This document shows positions 54,226 to 63,363 of a stretch of 64,000 nt of DNA, in pieces. The position numbers and the translations under genes are program-made. Position 1 is the stretch's first letter. Every line of letters starts with the position of its first letter. The stretch spans positions 1 through 64,000 of the forward strand of contig CAZHCA010000023.1 of the NCBI GenBank assembly GCA_964530825.1, read 5' to 3'. Under the pieces are notes generated by a model. That model saw nothing but the letters and a program-made list of their open reading frames with translations. It did not search any database and was not told the DNA's origin. The stretch is from CAZHCA01 sp964530825. Its GTDB lineage: Bacteria; Bacteroidota; Bacteroidia; Chitinophagales; Saprospiraceae.

Positions 54226-54565
54226 ATGCACCCAAAAGATATCTCCACCGATGTGGCGGCCGGTATTTTTGATTTCTTCGCTCGCGTGAAGAACGTGGGG
54301 ATATCAACGATACGCTAATCCAGGAATGCCTAACGACGGCCCGGGCACCACCACCGGCCCCAAACTGGCATATCGCATCCTGCACACGCGCGCCGAACGG
54401 GAATTCAACCGCTTCGATAGCCTGGATCAGATTTCGGCCTATTTCGATTATCACGCAACCAAGTATCCCTTACAGCAGGTGACTTTTAATACCTGGCTAG
54501 AACGGGCCGCTTTCAAGAGCATACCGGCAACGATCAACGACCCGGCCGGCTCGGTGACCAACTGA
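54226..54565 (+). pseudogene. Degraded copy of the 33.8-kb unknown gene
   Basis: The start MHPKDIS...VAAGIFDFFARVK matches the N-terminus at 33788. Two one-base deletions (around 54296 and 54329) shift the frame; after them the sequence DGPGTTTGPKLAYRIL and FNRFDSLDQ aligns again. About 115 residues are then missing and the text resumes at AYFDYHATKYPLQQ and runs to a premature stop at 54563. An internal deletion plus two frameshifts make it a clear pseudogene. Confidence 0.85.
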
Positions 54566-54732
54566 ATGACCACGCTCGACGATGGAGGATACCCAATGGC
54601 CTGACAGCCGCCATCTTTTCGGGGCCCGGGAAAATCCCTTAAGCGTCCCTTCCCTTGCACTATGCGCGTGTATGAATTGCGTCTTGCAAGCAATCTTTTC
54701 GGTGCTTTTAGGATACGGATCAGGAAAACCTT

Positions 54733-55167
54733 ATGGAGTACCGATTTCGTTGCGATTGCCCAATTACCTCTGCAATTGATGTGGTAGGAGACAAATGGAG
54801 TCTGGTTATTGTCAAGCAGATGCTTCTGGAAGGGAAGGTAACCTTCAAGGATTTTACGGAAAGCGATGAGGCCATCGCCACCAATATCCTGTCCGCACGC
54901 CTGAAAATGTTGGAGGAGTTCAAGATCCTCCGGAAGGAAAAGGATCCCAATGACAAAAAGAAAAAACTGTACCACCTCACCGAAAAGGGACTGGCGCTAG
55001 CGCCCATCATCGTAGAGTTGGCGCTTTGGAGCGACGATCACGTGCGGGAGTTTAACCCCATCTTGACCACGGGGAGTGAGATGGAATACATGCGCCACAA
55101 CAAGGAAGCCTTCGTGCAGAAGATTCAGGAAAATTACCGGGTACAGCATGACCTGCCGAAAGGATAG
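54733..55167 (+). CDS. HxlR-family regulator
   Basis: A 144-residue winged-helix regulator starting with CDCPITSAIDVVGDKWSLVIVKQML, the HxlR signature (Cys near the N-terminus, GDKW motif). The recognition region is IATNILSARLKMLEE near 48, followed by the wing KKKKLYHLTEKG. Several members sense electrophiles or oxidants through the N-terminal Cys. A short inverted repeat ATTGC-N9-GCAAT (54676-54694) upstream could be its operator. The downstream antiporter gene lies 75 nt away or less. Confidence 0.85.
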   Translation: MEYRFRCDCPITSAIDVVGDKWSLVIVKQMLLEGKVTFKDFTESDEAIATNILSARLKMLEEFKILRKEKDPNDKKKKLYHLTEKGLALAPIIVELALWSDDHVREFNPILTTGSEMEYMRHNKEAFVQKIQENYRVQHDLPKG

Positions 55168-55188
55168 GCGGTATCCAAGCATCTGAAA

Positions 55189-56256
55189 TTGATACGGGTA
55201 TACCCACCTCAACATCTAGGACAGGAGTCCGTTACAATCAGCGTGGGATTAACAGCTACCATCGGACTATTTCTGGTATGCGCCGCAGCCATTGCAGTGG
55301 CCGGTTTCCAGCTCGTACGGTACGCCGACAAGTTGGCTGACCTGACCGGCATTGGAGAGGCCCTATTCGGGGCTATTCTGCTCGGGGCCGTGACATCGTT
55401 GGCCGGCATCGTCACCTCGGTTACGGCAGCCTGGCGGGGCCATCCGCACCTAGCCATGAGCAACGCGATCGGAGGCATTGCAGCGCAAACGCTCTTCCTT
55501 GCCCTGGCCGATTTGGTCTATCGAAGGGCCAACCTAGAACACTCTTCAGCTTCTTTTACCAACCTGCTGGTAGGCCTGCTGCTGATCATTATGTTGTGCT
55601 TCATTATGCTGGTCATCTTTGCACCGGAGGTTACCCTCTTCCACATCCATCCGGCCTCGGTGTTACTACTGATCATTTATTGGGTGGGCAACCAACTGAT
55701 CAACCAAGCTAAACAACAGCCCATGTGATTTCCGAAGAACACCCAAGCTACCGTGCGCGACGTACCCGACACCCAACATATCGCACAAGCCAGTCTGTAT
55801 TGGGTATGGATAAAATTTGTGCTGCTAGCCCTTGTTGTAGGAGTTTGCGGCTACGCAATAGCTACCACCGGTATCCGGTTGGCCCAACAGACCGGACTGA
55901 CCGAGGGGCTGGTGGGCAGCCTCCTCACGGCTGTGATTACCTCCCTGCCGGAATTGATCGTCACCATTGCGGCCGTGAGGCAAAACGCTCTCACCCTGGC
56001 CGTGGCCAATATCATCGGAGGTAACTCATTTGATGTATTGTTCGTTTCCTTTTCCGATTTTTTCTACCGAAGGGGCTCCCTTTTTCACGCAGTGGGCGAC
56101 GAGCAGATATTCGTTCTCATCCTCACCCAACTGCTGACCGCTATCCTGATTGGGGGTTTGCTGATCCGCCAGCGCGAAGGAGTAGTAAAGATCGGCTGGG
56201 AAAGCGCCCTGATCATCTTACTCTTCGCAGGGGGGTACGCTATTCTTTACGCTTAG
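55189..56256 (+). pseudogene. Cation:calcium antiporter-type gene split by one in-frame TGA
   Basis: Both halves are in one frame. The first (to the TGA at 55726-55728) holds alpha-repeat 1 (GEALFGAILLGAVTSLAGIV, SNAIGGIAAQTLFLALAD). The second holds alpha-repeat 2 (TEGLVGSLLTAVITSLPELI, ANIIGGNSFDVLFVSFSD). Together they make a complete ten-helix CaCA-superfamily exchanger of about 350 residues. The TGA falls in the cytoplasmic loop at a position where Trp fits (QPM-stop-FPKNTQ). The second half has no ATG, only GTG at 55753, so two natural genes are less likely. The upstream start is also non-ATG (TTG 55189 or GTG 55243). Confidence 0.75.
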
Positions 56257-56440
56257 CCCAAAAACGGCAAGTACTTACCCACCCGGACAATGAAGGAATG
56301 GGCAGGGTGAAAACCCTAATTGGCTCAAGAAGACAAATGATTATGTTCTTACACAGCATTGAAGGTGTTTCATGAACTTTACTCCTATCCCACCCTGTCT
56401 TTATAGGTAAACCCAAGTTGAACGCTGCAAAAAATCAGGT

Positions 56441-57649
56441 ATGAATAACCACATCTACTTTCCCCTTGGGCTGCTTTGGCTTTGCTGCCTTTTTATTTCC
56501 CCTCGCGCTTCGCAAGCTCAGAAAGGGATTTTCAATGGCCACGTCGTCGTAAAATCGTATGATCTGCTGCACGACAACAATCAATCCATAATGGCCACGG
56601 CACTCGTGCAGTACAGCGGTCACGATCGCAGCTACTTCGATACCATCTATCACAGCGCTCACATTTGCAGCGACACGCTGATTTCTGAGTGGCGCGGCAT
56701 GGGCGATAGCGTGGTCCATAAATCAACCATTGTGGGCAACTCCAAGATACTGGTGAGCCCCTCTCGTAGTCAAGCCAATTCGATTAGTTTGCGGTTAGAT
56801 AAAAATCAGAGCCGGATCGGGTCGGCCAAGGCGAAAGATTGGAAAAAGAACAAGCGAAAAGAACAGTATGCCGGCTTCGAATACGACTACTACCTCCGCA
56901 ACCCCGATAATCCAGCGGTTCAATTGTATGCGGGTGTGAATCAATCCATAGTTTACCGGTAACAATTCGAGATCGGGGGCCCTTTCAAAAATGCTTTTCA
57001 CCACTTCGGCATTTACGACACACTCCTATTCCAGGACGGACGCACTAATGTACTCATGACCTATACCTACCGACCGGCGATAGACGATCATTGCGCAGAA
57101 GATTTCCCAGACTACTACGGGAAAGATTTCTCTGAGGTGGAGGCCGACCGGCTACTGATGCAACTCCGGGGTAGAGAAAGCACCTACATTATCGAACCCA
57201 ACCGGAGAAAACCCTTGGAGATTACCGGAGCAATAGCTAAGGGAAAAAATACGCCCCCATCAGTGGCCGAATTCCAGGGCAGGTACCTACTCATCGACCT
57301 GTGGGCCACCTGGTGCGCGCCTTGCCGGGCAGAAATGCCTTTTTTGGCCGAGCTTCGGAAAAAATACCCCACGGATGAATTAGCGATCCTTTCGATCTCC
57401 CTCGATAAGGAAAAAGATCTTCTCAAATGGGAAGCCGCTGTCGCTGAGCTGCAGATGGACTGGTCCAACTGGATCATCTTCAACGGCACGGAATCAGAAT
57501 TCTCCTCGGCGTACACCATTTCTACCCTACCCCGCTATTTCATCGTAGACCCACAGGGTCGGGTTGTCAATGATCAGGCACCGCGCCCATCCGATCCTGC
57601 CTTGACCGATATGCTCGACCACCTATTGGCAATGGATGAAAAAAGGTAG
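56441..57649 (+). pseudogene. Secreted TlpA/thioredoxin-like protein interrupted by one TAA
   Basis: One continuous frame of about 400 codons cut only by TAA at 56960-56962. The first part has a signal peptide (ending RASQAQ near 27) and a beta-rich N-terminal domain. After the stop the sequence continues smoothly (FEIGGPFKNAFHHFGIYDTL) into a thioredoxin domain with LWATWCAPCRAEMPFL, the CxxC motif, and TLPRYFIVDPQG carrying the cis-Pro. An internal ATG at 57056 could only make a signal-less C-terminal piece. It would be a periplasmic thiol-disulfide protein if intact; now probably inactive, or the stop is an error. Confidence 0.75.
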
Positions 57650-57722
57650 TACTCTCCACTCATTGAGCGTTGCCGAAAGACCGGAATAGAAAAAAAATCC
57701 CCTCTGAAAATGGCTGTCTTGC

Positions 57723-57730
57723 TATCTTTG
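57723..57730 (+). promoter_or_regulatory. Putative -7 promoter element
   Basis: TATCTTTG fits TAnnTTTG and lies 28 nt before the start at 57759. No good TTG at 19-20 nt upstream. Confidence 0.4.
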
Positions 57731-57758
57731 GAGGGTAATTTCCCAATGCCTAGGATGA

Positions 57759-58730
57759 ATGGACAGCATACTACCCCTACTAATCGGCGGACTGGTCCTG
57801 TTTCTATACGCGATATCGCAGCTGTCGGGTGTTCTGAAAGATATCTTTTCCGATCGGGCCAAGCGCATCATTCGCAAGCGCACCTCCAATATTTTTTCTT
57901 CTATCCTGATCGGCACCCTTCTCACTATTATTCTGGATTCTTCTTCGGCTGTCATCATTCTGGTCATCGTATTTATCAACGCCCGCACACTGACTTTTAA
58001 GCAGGCGATCGGGCTGATCATGGGCGCCAATATCGGCACTACCTTTTCGAATCAGATCATCGCAATGGATGTAGGGAAATATTCTATCATTCCGCTGTTT
58101 ATCGGTCTGGTCTTTGAAGTATTCGTCAAAAAGGATCCATGGAAACGCTACGGTAACGTGCTGTTGTATTTCGGTATGCTCTTTTTCGGTCTCTATATCA
58201 TGGAAGAATCGGTACTACCGCTGCGCGACAGCCCAGTTTTTTCCAAATGGATCGAACGGGTAGAAGGTAACCCCCTTCAGGGAGCGCTGATCGGGGGCTT
58301 CATTACCCTGATCATACAATCTTCCAGCGGAACGGTTGGCATGGCCATCGTGTTGGGCAAACAAAACCTACTATCTGTGGCCGGCGGCATTGCCGTAATG
58401 CTGGGCGCCGAGCTGGGCACTTGCTCCGACACCCTAATCGCCACCATCAACGGTACCCGGCAAGCCTTCAAGGCCGGACTATTCCACTTGCTTTTCAATC
58501 TAACCACCATTATCATTGGCTTAATGCTGTTCGAGCCCTTTGTTTCCCTGGTCGATCGCATCTCCTCCACCGAAGATATCGGGCGGGTGATCGCCAACGC
58601 CCATATGCTCTTCAATATCCTGGGTGTGGTATTGTTTTTACCTTTCGTTGGACTGGTAGCATCCGGGCTGAATCGATTGATCCCGGAAAAAGCAGGAGTG
58701 CAAAAAAGCGACAAAGTACCCGCTGAATGA
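57759..58730 (+). CDS. Na/Pi cotransporter family protein
   Basis: A 323-residue membrane protein with two inverted repeats of the NptA/PNaS type: LIMGANIGTTFSNQI near residue 87 and the QSSSGTVGMAIVLGK segment near 188, with LDSSSAVIILVIVF (60) and GAELGTCSDTLIAT (218) as the matching half motifs. It probably imports phosphate or a related anion with Na+. It lacks the PhoU-like C-terminal domain found in many bacterial members. Start ATG 57759 gives MDSILPLL. Confidence 0.87.
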   Translation: MDSILPLLIGGLVLFLYAISQLSGVLKDIFSDRAKRIIRKRTSNIFSSILIGTLLTIILDSSSAVIILVIVFINARTLTFKQAIGLIMGANIGTTFSNQIIAMDVGKYSIIPLFIGLVFEVFVKKDPWKRYGNVLLYFGMLFFGLYIMEESVLPLRDSPVFSKWIERVEGNPLQGALIGGFITLIIQSSSGTVGMAIVLGKQNLLSVAGGIAVMLGAELGTCSDTLIATINGTRQAFKAGLFHLLFNLTTIIIGLMLFEPFVSLVDRISSTEDIGRVIANAHMLFNILGVVLFLPFVGLVASGLNRLIPEKAGVQKSDKVPAE

Positions 58731-58760
58731 GGAACTGGTATCCGTATCTATTTCCCAATC

Positions 58761-59056
58761 CTAGCGAATGGCCAACGTTATGCCGGCCGGTTCCGCTTGC
58801 AGGTAGATTGTATTTCTCAGAATAATTGCGAAAATAAAAGGATTGTGCTGTACGTAATCGGCATTAGCCAATTCCCGCATGGAGGCAGTGTCTTGTTGCA
58901 ATACAGCGTTTAAAAAGCACCGACGGTTTCTTTTTTGCTCATTGTTGAAATTTTTGGATTAGAATGCTCGGTTGGTTCCCCACCGTTTCTCGAGTGTGTT
59001 GAACTGCAGGCCGCAAGGAGGCCCGTTACTAATAGGGTTGCAATACGTAATCTCAT
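58761..59056 (-). pseudogene. Frameshifted, truncated SnoaL-like lipoprotein remnant
   Basis: From ATG at 59056 a lipoprotein signal (MRLRIATLLVTGLLAACSS) leads into MSKKETVGAF and a stop. A one-base shift in the T-run near 58911-58916 opens LNAVLQQDTASMRELANADY and VQHNPF, the N-terminal signature of SnoaL/NTF2-like proteins, before the frame degenerates to a stop at 58761. It is both frameshifted and truncated. The rest of the 58731-59267 gap holds no other gene. Confidence 0.6.
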
Positions 59057-59267
59057 AGGCAAGCATCATTGATTTTAATTTGCAAGCAAAATTTGAGTTA
59101 ATTGCATATTACAAGTAAAAATGAATGTTCTGTTAACCTGAAATAGCCTTTCCCAGGCGGATTGCCTTGCTGGTCCAACGGAAAAAATTATAAAATAAGA
59201 AAGTTGAACATTGGTAATGGAAGACGAGTACAACCTGAAGTGAAGTAAATTACAACTAAATCATTCT

Positions 59268-59813
59268 ATGAAAATACTATTCGCTATTGGGCTAATCCTT
59301 CAGCTTATTGCACAGATATCCTTCTCGATTCATTCCAAAGAAATAAATCTCCTAAAACCTATTGATTTTATTCATTGGATGCTCTTAGTTGGGGTTGTTC
59401 TAATCATTCCACATGCGCTGAATTTTTCCAAGGGAGTATTTCAGAAATTTGGAGTAGTCTGCACTCTGATTGGAATCATTTCTCATATCGGCATGTGTGC
59501 AATCGATTTTGTGTTGTGGTCATTTGAAGATAACCTGGAAGGCAGAAATGCGCTGATTGAACAACTCAGGGCAGAGCCATCCATATGGCTGGTATTTTTT
59601 TCCATTGGACCAGTATTTTTGGGTACCGGATTGACCATTCAAGCTTTAGGACATTGGAAAGACCACTTTACAGGCACAATGAGTACGCTACTCGGTACTT
59701 TGCTCATGGGCGTTTACATATTCCTTGTTCCAGAACAACGCCTGATCCTTATCGTGGGTTATTTAGTATTTGCTATTGGGCTTTTAATAATCACTTTTGG
59801 TAAGAAGGAATAA
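59268..59813 (+). CDS. Membrane protein of unknown function
   Basis: A 181-residue protein with five predicted helices (about residues 3-20, 35-52, 60-82, 105-125 and 135-178 as two). The gene is clearly more A/T-rich in third positions than its neighbours, which suggests different ancestry. No family motif was recognised. Single gene. Confidence 0.6.
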   Translation: MKILFAIGLILQLIAQISFSIHSKEINLLKPIDFIHWMLLVGVVLIIPHALNFSKGVFQKFGVVCTLIGIISHIGMCAIDFVLWSFEDNLEGRNALIEQLRAEPSIWLVFFSIGPVFLGTGLTIQALGHWKDHFTGTMSTLLGTLLMGVYIFLVPEQRLILIVGYLVFAIGLLIITFGKKE

Positions 59814-60005
59814 TGGTTTGCAAAAAGTCTATTTTTCTCAATTCACAAAGCTTTTTATCTGTTGTTTTGCGCCATTAAAAAATCCCACCATTTTAAAACC
59901 TCAATAACTTTCCTTTTCCTTATCATATAAAAATATATATCATCCAATATCCGAGAAACCGTAAGCAACTCAACAACCTAATTAGCTGTGTTTGATAGGC
60001 TCCCC

Positions 60006-60040
60006 AAAAAAAGGCAGCCCACCGACGGGCTGCCTCCTTT
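60006..60040 (-). terminator. Rho-independent terminator of katG
   Basis: A perfect 8-bp stem GGCAGCCC/GGGCTGCC (60013-60020 with 60027-60034, loop 6 nt) is followed on the minus strand by a T7 run (A7 at 60006-60012). It lies about 40 nt past the katG stop. Confidence 0.88.
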
Positions 60041-60074
60041 AAAAAATATCTTATGTAATGACTAGGCCACTTGT

Positions 60075-62345
60075 TTAGGCACTCGGTAAATCAAAGCGGT
60101 CGAGATTCATCACCTTATCCCATGCGGCAATGAAGTCGTGTACAAACTTTTCCCGGCCGTCGGTGCAGCCGTACACTTCGGCGATTGCGCGCAGTTCGGT
60201 ATTGGAGCCAAAGATCAAATCCACCCGGGTACCGGTCCATTTAACTTGGCCGGTCTTGCGGTCGCGACCTTCGAACACATCTTCTGCTTCGGATACAGGC
60301 CTCCATTGGATACTCAGATCTAGCAGATTCACGAAAAAGTCGTTGGTCAGCACTTCGGGACGATCGGTGAACAGGCCGTGGCGGGAGCCGTCGTAATTGG
60401 TATGGAGTACACGCAGACCGCCCACCAACGCCGCCATCTCGGGTGCGGTCAGGTTGAGCAACTGGGCTTTGTCAATCAGCATCTCTTCGGCGGTTACGGT
60501 ATAGCCTTTTTTCATGTAGTTGCGGAAGCCATCGGCGAAGGGTTCGAGTGCAGCAAACGATTCTACATCGGTCTGAGCCTGGCTGGCGTCGGTGCGGCCA
60601 GGCGTGAAGGGTACGACCACATCACTGTGTCCGGCATCGTTAGCTGACTTCTCGATGGCAGCGCAACCGGCCAGTACGATCAAGTCGGCCAGAGATACCC
60701 GTTTATTACCGGTCTGGCTTTCGTTGAATTCTTTTTGGATAGCCTCCAGGGTATCGAGTACCTTGCCCAATTCGGCCGGATTATTCACCTCCCAAAATTT
60801 CTGTGGTGCCAGGCGAATGCGGGCGCCATTTGCGCCGCCGCGCTTATCAGAGCCGCGAAAGGTTGAAGCTGAAGCCCAAGCGGTACGCACCAGTTGGGAT
60901 ACACTAAGGCCGGAAGCCAGGATCATAGCTTTGAGCTTGGAAATGTCTTGGGTATCGATCATCTCGTAGTCGACTGCAGGTACGGGATCCTGCCAGATCA
61001 GTTCTTCCTCAGGTACCTCGGGGCCCAAGTAGCGATTGCGCGGGCCCATATCGCGGTGTGTCAGCTTGAACCATGCGCGGGCAAAGGCATCGGCAAACTC
61101 CTCTGGATTTTCGTAGAAGCGGCGCGAGATCTTCTCGTAGGCGGGATCCATGCGCAGCGACAAGTCGGTGGTCAGCATCATGGGCTGGTGCCGCTTTGCT
61201 GGATCGTGGGCATCGGGCACTGTGTTGGCGCCGCCATCTCCTTTGGGTTTCCACTGGTAGGCCCCGGCTGGGCTCTTGGTCAGCTCCCATTCGTAACCGA
61301 ATAAGTTTTCGAAGTAGTTGTTACTCCACTGGGTTGGGGTAGTGGTCCAGGCGCCTTCCAATCCGCTGGTGATAGTGTCGGGCCCCATTCCGGTGCCGAA
61401 GGAATTTTTCCAGCCCATGCTTTGCTCCTCAATGCTGGCGCCAGCCGGCTCGCGACCGATGTGCGGTTCTTCGGGCGCTGCACCGTGGGTTTTACCAAAG
61501 GTGTGTCCGCCGGCGATCAGGGCAACCGTTTCTTCGTCGTTCATGGCCATACGGCCGAAGGTTTCGCGAATATCACGGGCCGCGGCGATCGGATCGGGAT
61601 TGCCATTGGGACCTTCCGGGTTTACGTAGATCAGTCCCATCTGCACGGCGCCCAGGGGATTTTCCAACTTGCGATCGCCAGTATAGCGCTTGTCGCCCAG
61701 CCATTCAGTTTCGGGGCCCCAGTAGATATCTTGCTCGGGCTCCCATACGTCTTCGCGTCCGCCCGCAAAACCGAAAGTCTTGAAGCCCATCGATTCCAAA
61801 GCGCAATTCCCGGCCAGAATCATCAGGTCGGCCCAAGAAATTTGTCTGCCGTACTTTTGCTTGACTGGCCACAGCAATAAACGGGCCTTGTCGAGGTTGG
61901 CGTTATCGGGCCAGCTGTTAAGAGGCGCAAAACGCTGGGTTCCCGAACCGGCGCCGCCACGTCCGTCGGCAATGCGGTAGGTACCGGCACTGTGCCAAGC
62001 CATCCGGATGAAGAAGGGGCCATAATGCCCGTAATCGGCTGGCCACCAGTCTTGCGAGTCGGTCATCAGGTCATAGAGATCCCGTTTAACGGCTTCCAGA
62101 TCTAGTTTCTTAAATTCTTCGGCGTAGTCGAAATCTTCTCCCATTGGATTGGACAGGTTCGAATGCTGACGCAGAATATTGAGGTTCAGGGCATTGGGCC
62201 ACCAGTCTCGGTTCGAGGGGCCGCCGCCGGCGCCACGAGTTAGGGTGCCATTCAAGAACGGACATGCGGAAGCATCACCATTGTTCATCTGGTAACTGTG
62301 TCCGTTACCATTAGGTGTAGCGCTGGGATGTGTTTTTTCTGCCAT
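60075..62345 (-). CDS. katG: Catalase-peroxidase
   Basis: A 756-residue bifunctional heme catalase-peroxidase, full length with both the active N-terminal and the degenerate C-terminal peroxidase domains. Distal active site R114, W117, H118 in RMAWHSAGTYR; the Tyr in IYVNPEGPNG and the Met in GRMAMND complete the Met-Tyr-Trp adduct; the proximal His is in IAGGHTFGKTHG. It removes H2O2 in the cytoplasm. No signal peptide. It is followed by a strong terminator at 60006, so it is monocistronic. Confidence 0.97.
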   Translation of the reverse strand: MAEKTHPSATPNGNGHSYQMNNGDASACPFLNGTLTRGAGGGPSNRDWWPNALNLNILRQHSNLSNPMGEDFDYAEEFKKLDLEAVKRDLYDLMTDSQDWWPADYGHYGPFFIRMAWHSAGTYRIADGRGGAGSGTQRFAPLNSWPDNANLDKARLLLWPVKQKYGRQISWADLMILAGNCALESMGFKTFGFAGGREDVWEPEQDIYWGPETEWLGDKRYTGDRKLENPLGAVQMGLIYVNPEGPNGNPDPIAAARDIRETFGRMAMNDEETVALIAGGHTFGKTHGAAPEEPHIGREPAGASIEEQSMGWKNSFGTGMGPDTITSGLEGAWTTTPTQWSNNYFENLFGYEWELTKSPAGAYQWKPKGDGGANTVPDAHDPAKRHQPMMLTTDLSLRMDPAYEKISRRFYENPEEFADAFARAWFKLTHRDMGPRNRYLGPEVPEEELIWQDPVPAVDYEMIDTQDISKLKAMILASGLSVSQLVRTAWASASTFRGSDKRGGANGARIRLAPQKFWEVNNPAELGKVLDTLEAIQKEFNESQTGNKRVSLADLIVLAGCAAIEKSANDAGHSDVVVPFTPGRTDASQAQTDVESFAALEPFADGFRNYMKKGYTVTAEEMLIDKAQLLNLTAPEMAALVGGLRVLHTNYDGSRHGLFTDRPEVLTNDFFVNLLDLSIQWRPVSEAEDVFEGRDRKTGQVKWTGTRVDLIFGSNTELRAIAEVYGCTDGREKFVHDFIAAWDKVMNLDRFDLPSA

Positions 62346-62786
62346 ATTTGTTGATTTAAAAGTTTATGTGATACCCTAAATGTACGATAAGCCTCATTTA
62401 TAAAACCTATTTAGCGATAAGTAAAGGTTATAGCTAAAGATCCGAATTTCGTCGGGGGGCGTTAGACGTACCACAGGCTATAGTGGCTCTGGATATTTAA
62501 GATTAACACCGGTGACCAGAATGATAATAAGCAGGGCCTATTCCCGATCCAAGGTATTGTGCTGATTGTAACTCCATAACCATTTATCGCCCCTTTGTAG
62601 ATGTCAATTATTCCTGCATGTCTCGTAGGTGAGGCAGTCCGTGAAATCCTTTCTAAGCATATAGCTGCGAACATTCTGATTTTTTTCGGATATTTAGTGT
62701 TAATACCTGCCTGGTAAGCGCTGGCAATTGCCCGAAATTTATCCCACTATATCCTTCAATTTGCATATACACCTGTTAAGTGAGCC
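62346..62786. other. Intergenic region between divergent genes
   Basis: 440 bp between katG and the thioesterase gene. A minus-strand frame at 62462-62674 has no family features. A weak promoter (TTG 62728, TATCCTTC 62750, spacing 19) may serve the thioesterase gene. Nothing else was recognised. Confidence 0.4.
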
Positions 62787-63209
62787 ATGAAAAATCTTCA
62801 ACTCCAGGACTTCCCATCGCGGACTTATGATAAGCTGCGCTATGGTGACACCGACCGGCAGGGCCATGTCAACAATGCCGTATTTGCATCTTTTCTGGAA
62901 ACGGGCCGCGTCGAATTATTGTACCATTCGGAGCGACCGCTCCTACCGGATGGGGCAAGCTTCGTCATTGTTTCCCTTCAGCTAAATTTCATCCGGGAAA
63001 TTACCTGGCCGGGAAAAATCGACATTGGCACGGGCATTACTCAGATCGGCAACAGTTCGATAAAGATCTACCAGCAGCTCTTCCAAAACGAACAGTTGGT
63101 AGCCGATGCCGAAACGGTCATCGTGCAGGTCGATGGCGCTACCGGCCGGAGCAGGCCGCTGGAGCCAAAAGCCAAGGCTATATTAGAACAGTTGATAATG
63201 CAAGAATGA
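62787..63209 (+). CDS. Acyl-CoA thioesterase, hotdog fold (YbgC/FadM-like)
   Basis: A 140-residue 4HBT-type thioesterase. LRYGDTDRQGHVNNAVFASFLETGR near residues 18-42 is the catalytic Asp/Gly-His-Val-Asn-Asn loop and hotdog helix. SFVIVSLQLNFIREITWPG follows as the second core strand pair. It hydrolyses acyl-CoA thioesters; chain length is unknown. The CPBP protease gene starts 155 nt later. Confidence 0.88.
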   Translation: MKNLQLQDFPSRTYDKLRYGDTDRQGHVNNAVFASFLETGRVELLYHSERPLLPDGASFVIVSLQLNFIREITWPGKIDIGTGITQIGNSSIKIYQQLFQNEQLVADAETVIVQVDGATGRSRPLEPKAKAILEQLIMQE

Positions 63210-63363
63210 CCTAGAATCACCCTGGAGATCTTGTCTTGTTGGCGCCCCTATATCCATTTGATTTAAATTGCGGCCATGAGGATAGTTGCCAAATTCCCAC
63301 CGTTCATCGTAGGGGATCTTCGGTACATTTTCCATCCCTCCCATGAACACAACATGAAACACC

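Noticed and set aside
32941..55728. TGA read as tryptophan (alternative genetic code)
   Set aside because: TGA is the normal stop in many intact genes here, including the ATGA overlaps, and TAG and TAA also interrupt genes.
62462..62674. 70-codon minus-strand frame upstream of katG
   Set aside because: No family match by eye; other frames across it look equally coding-like and none is intact.
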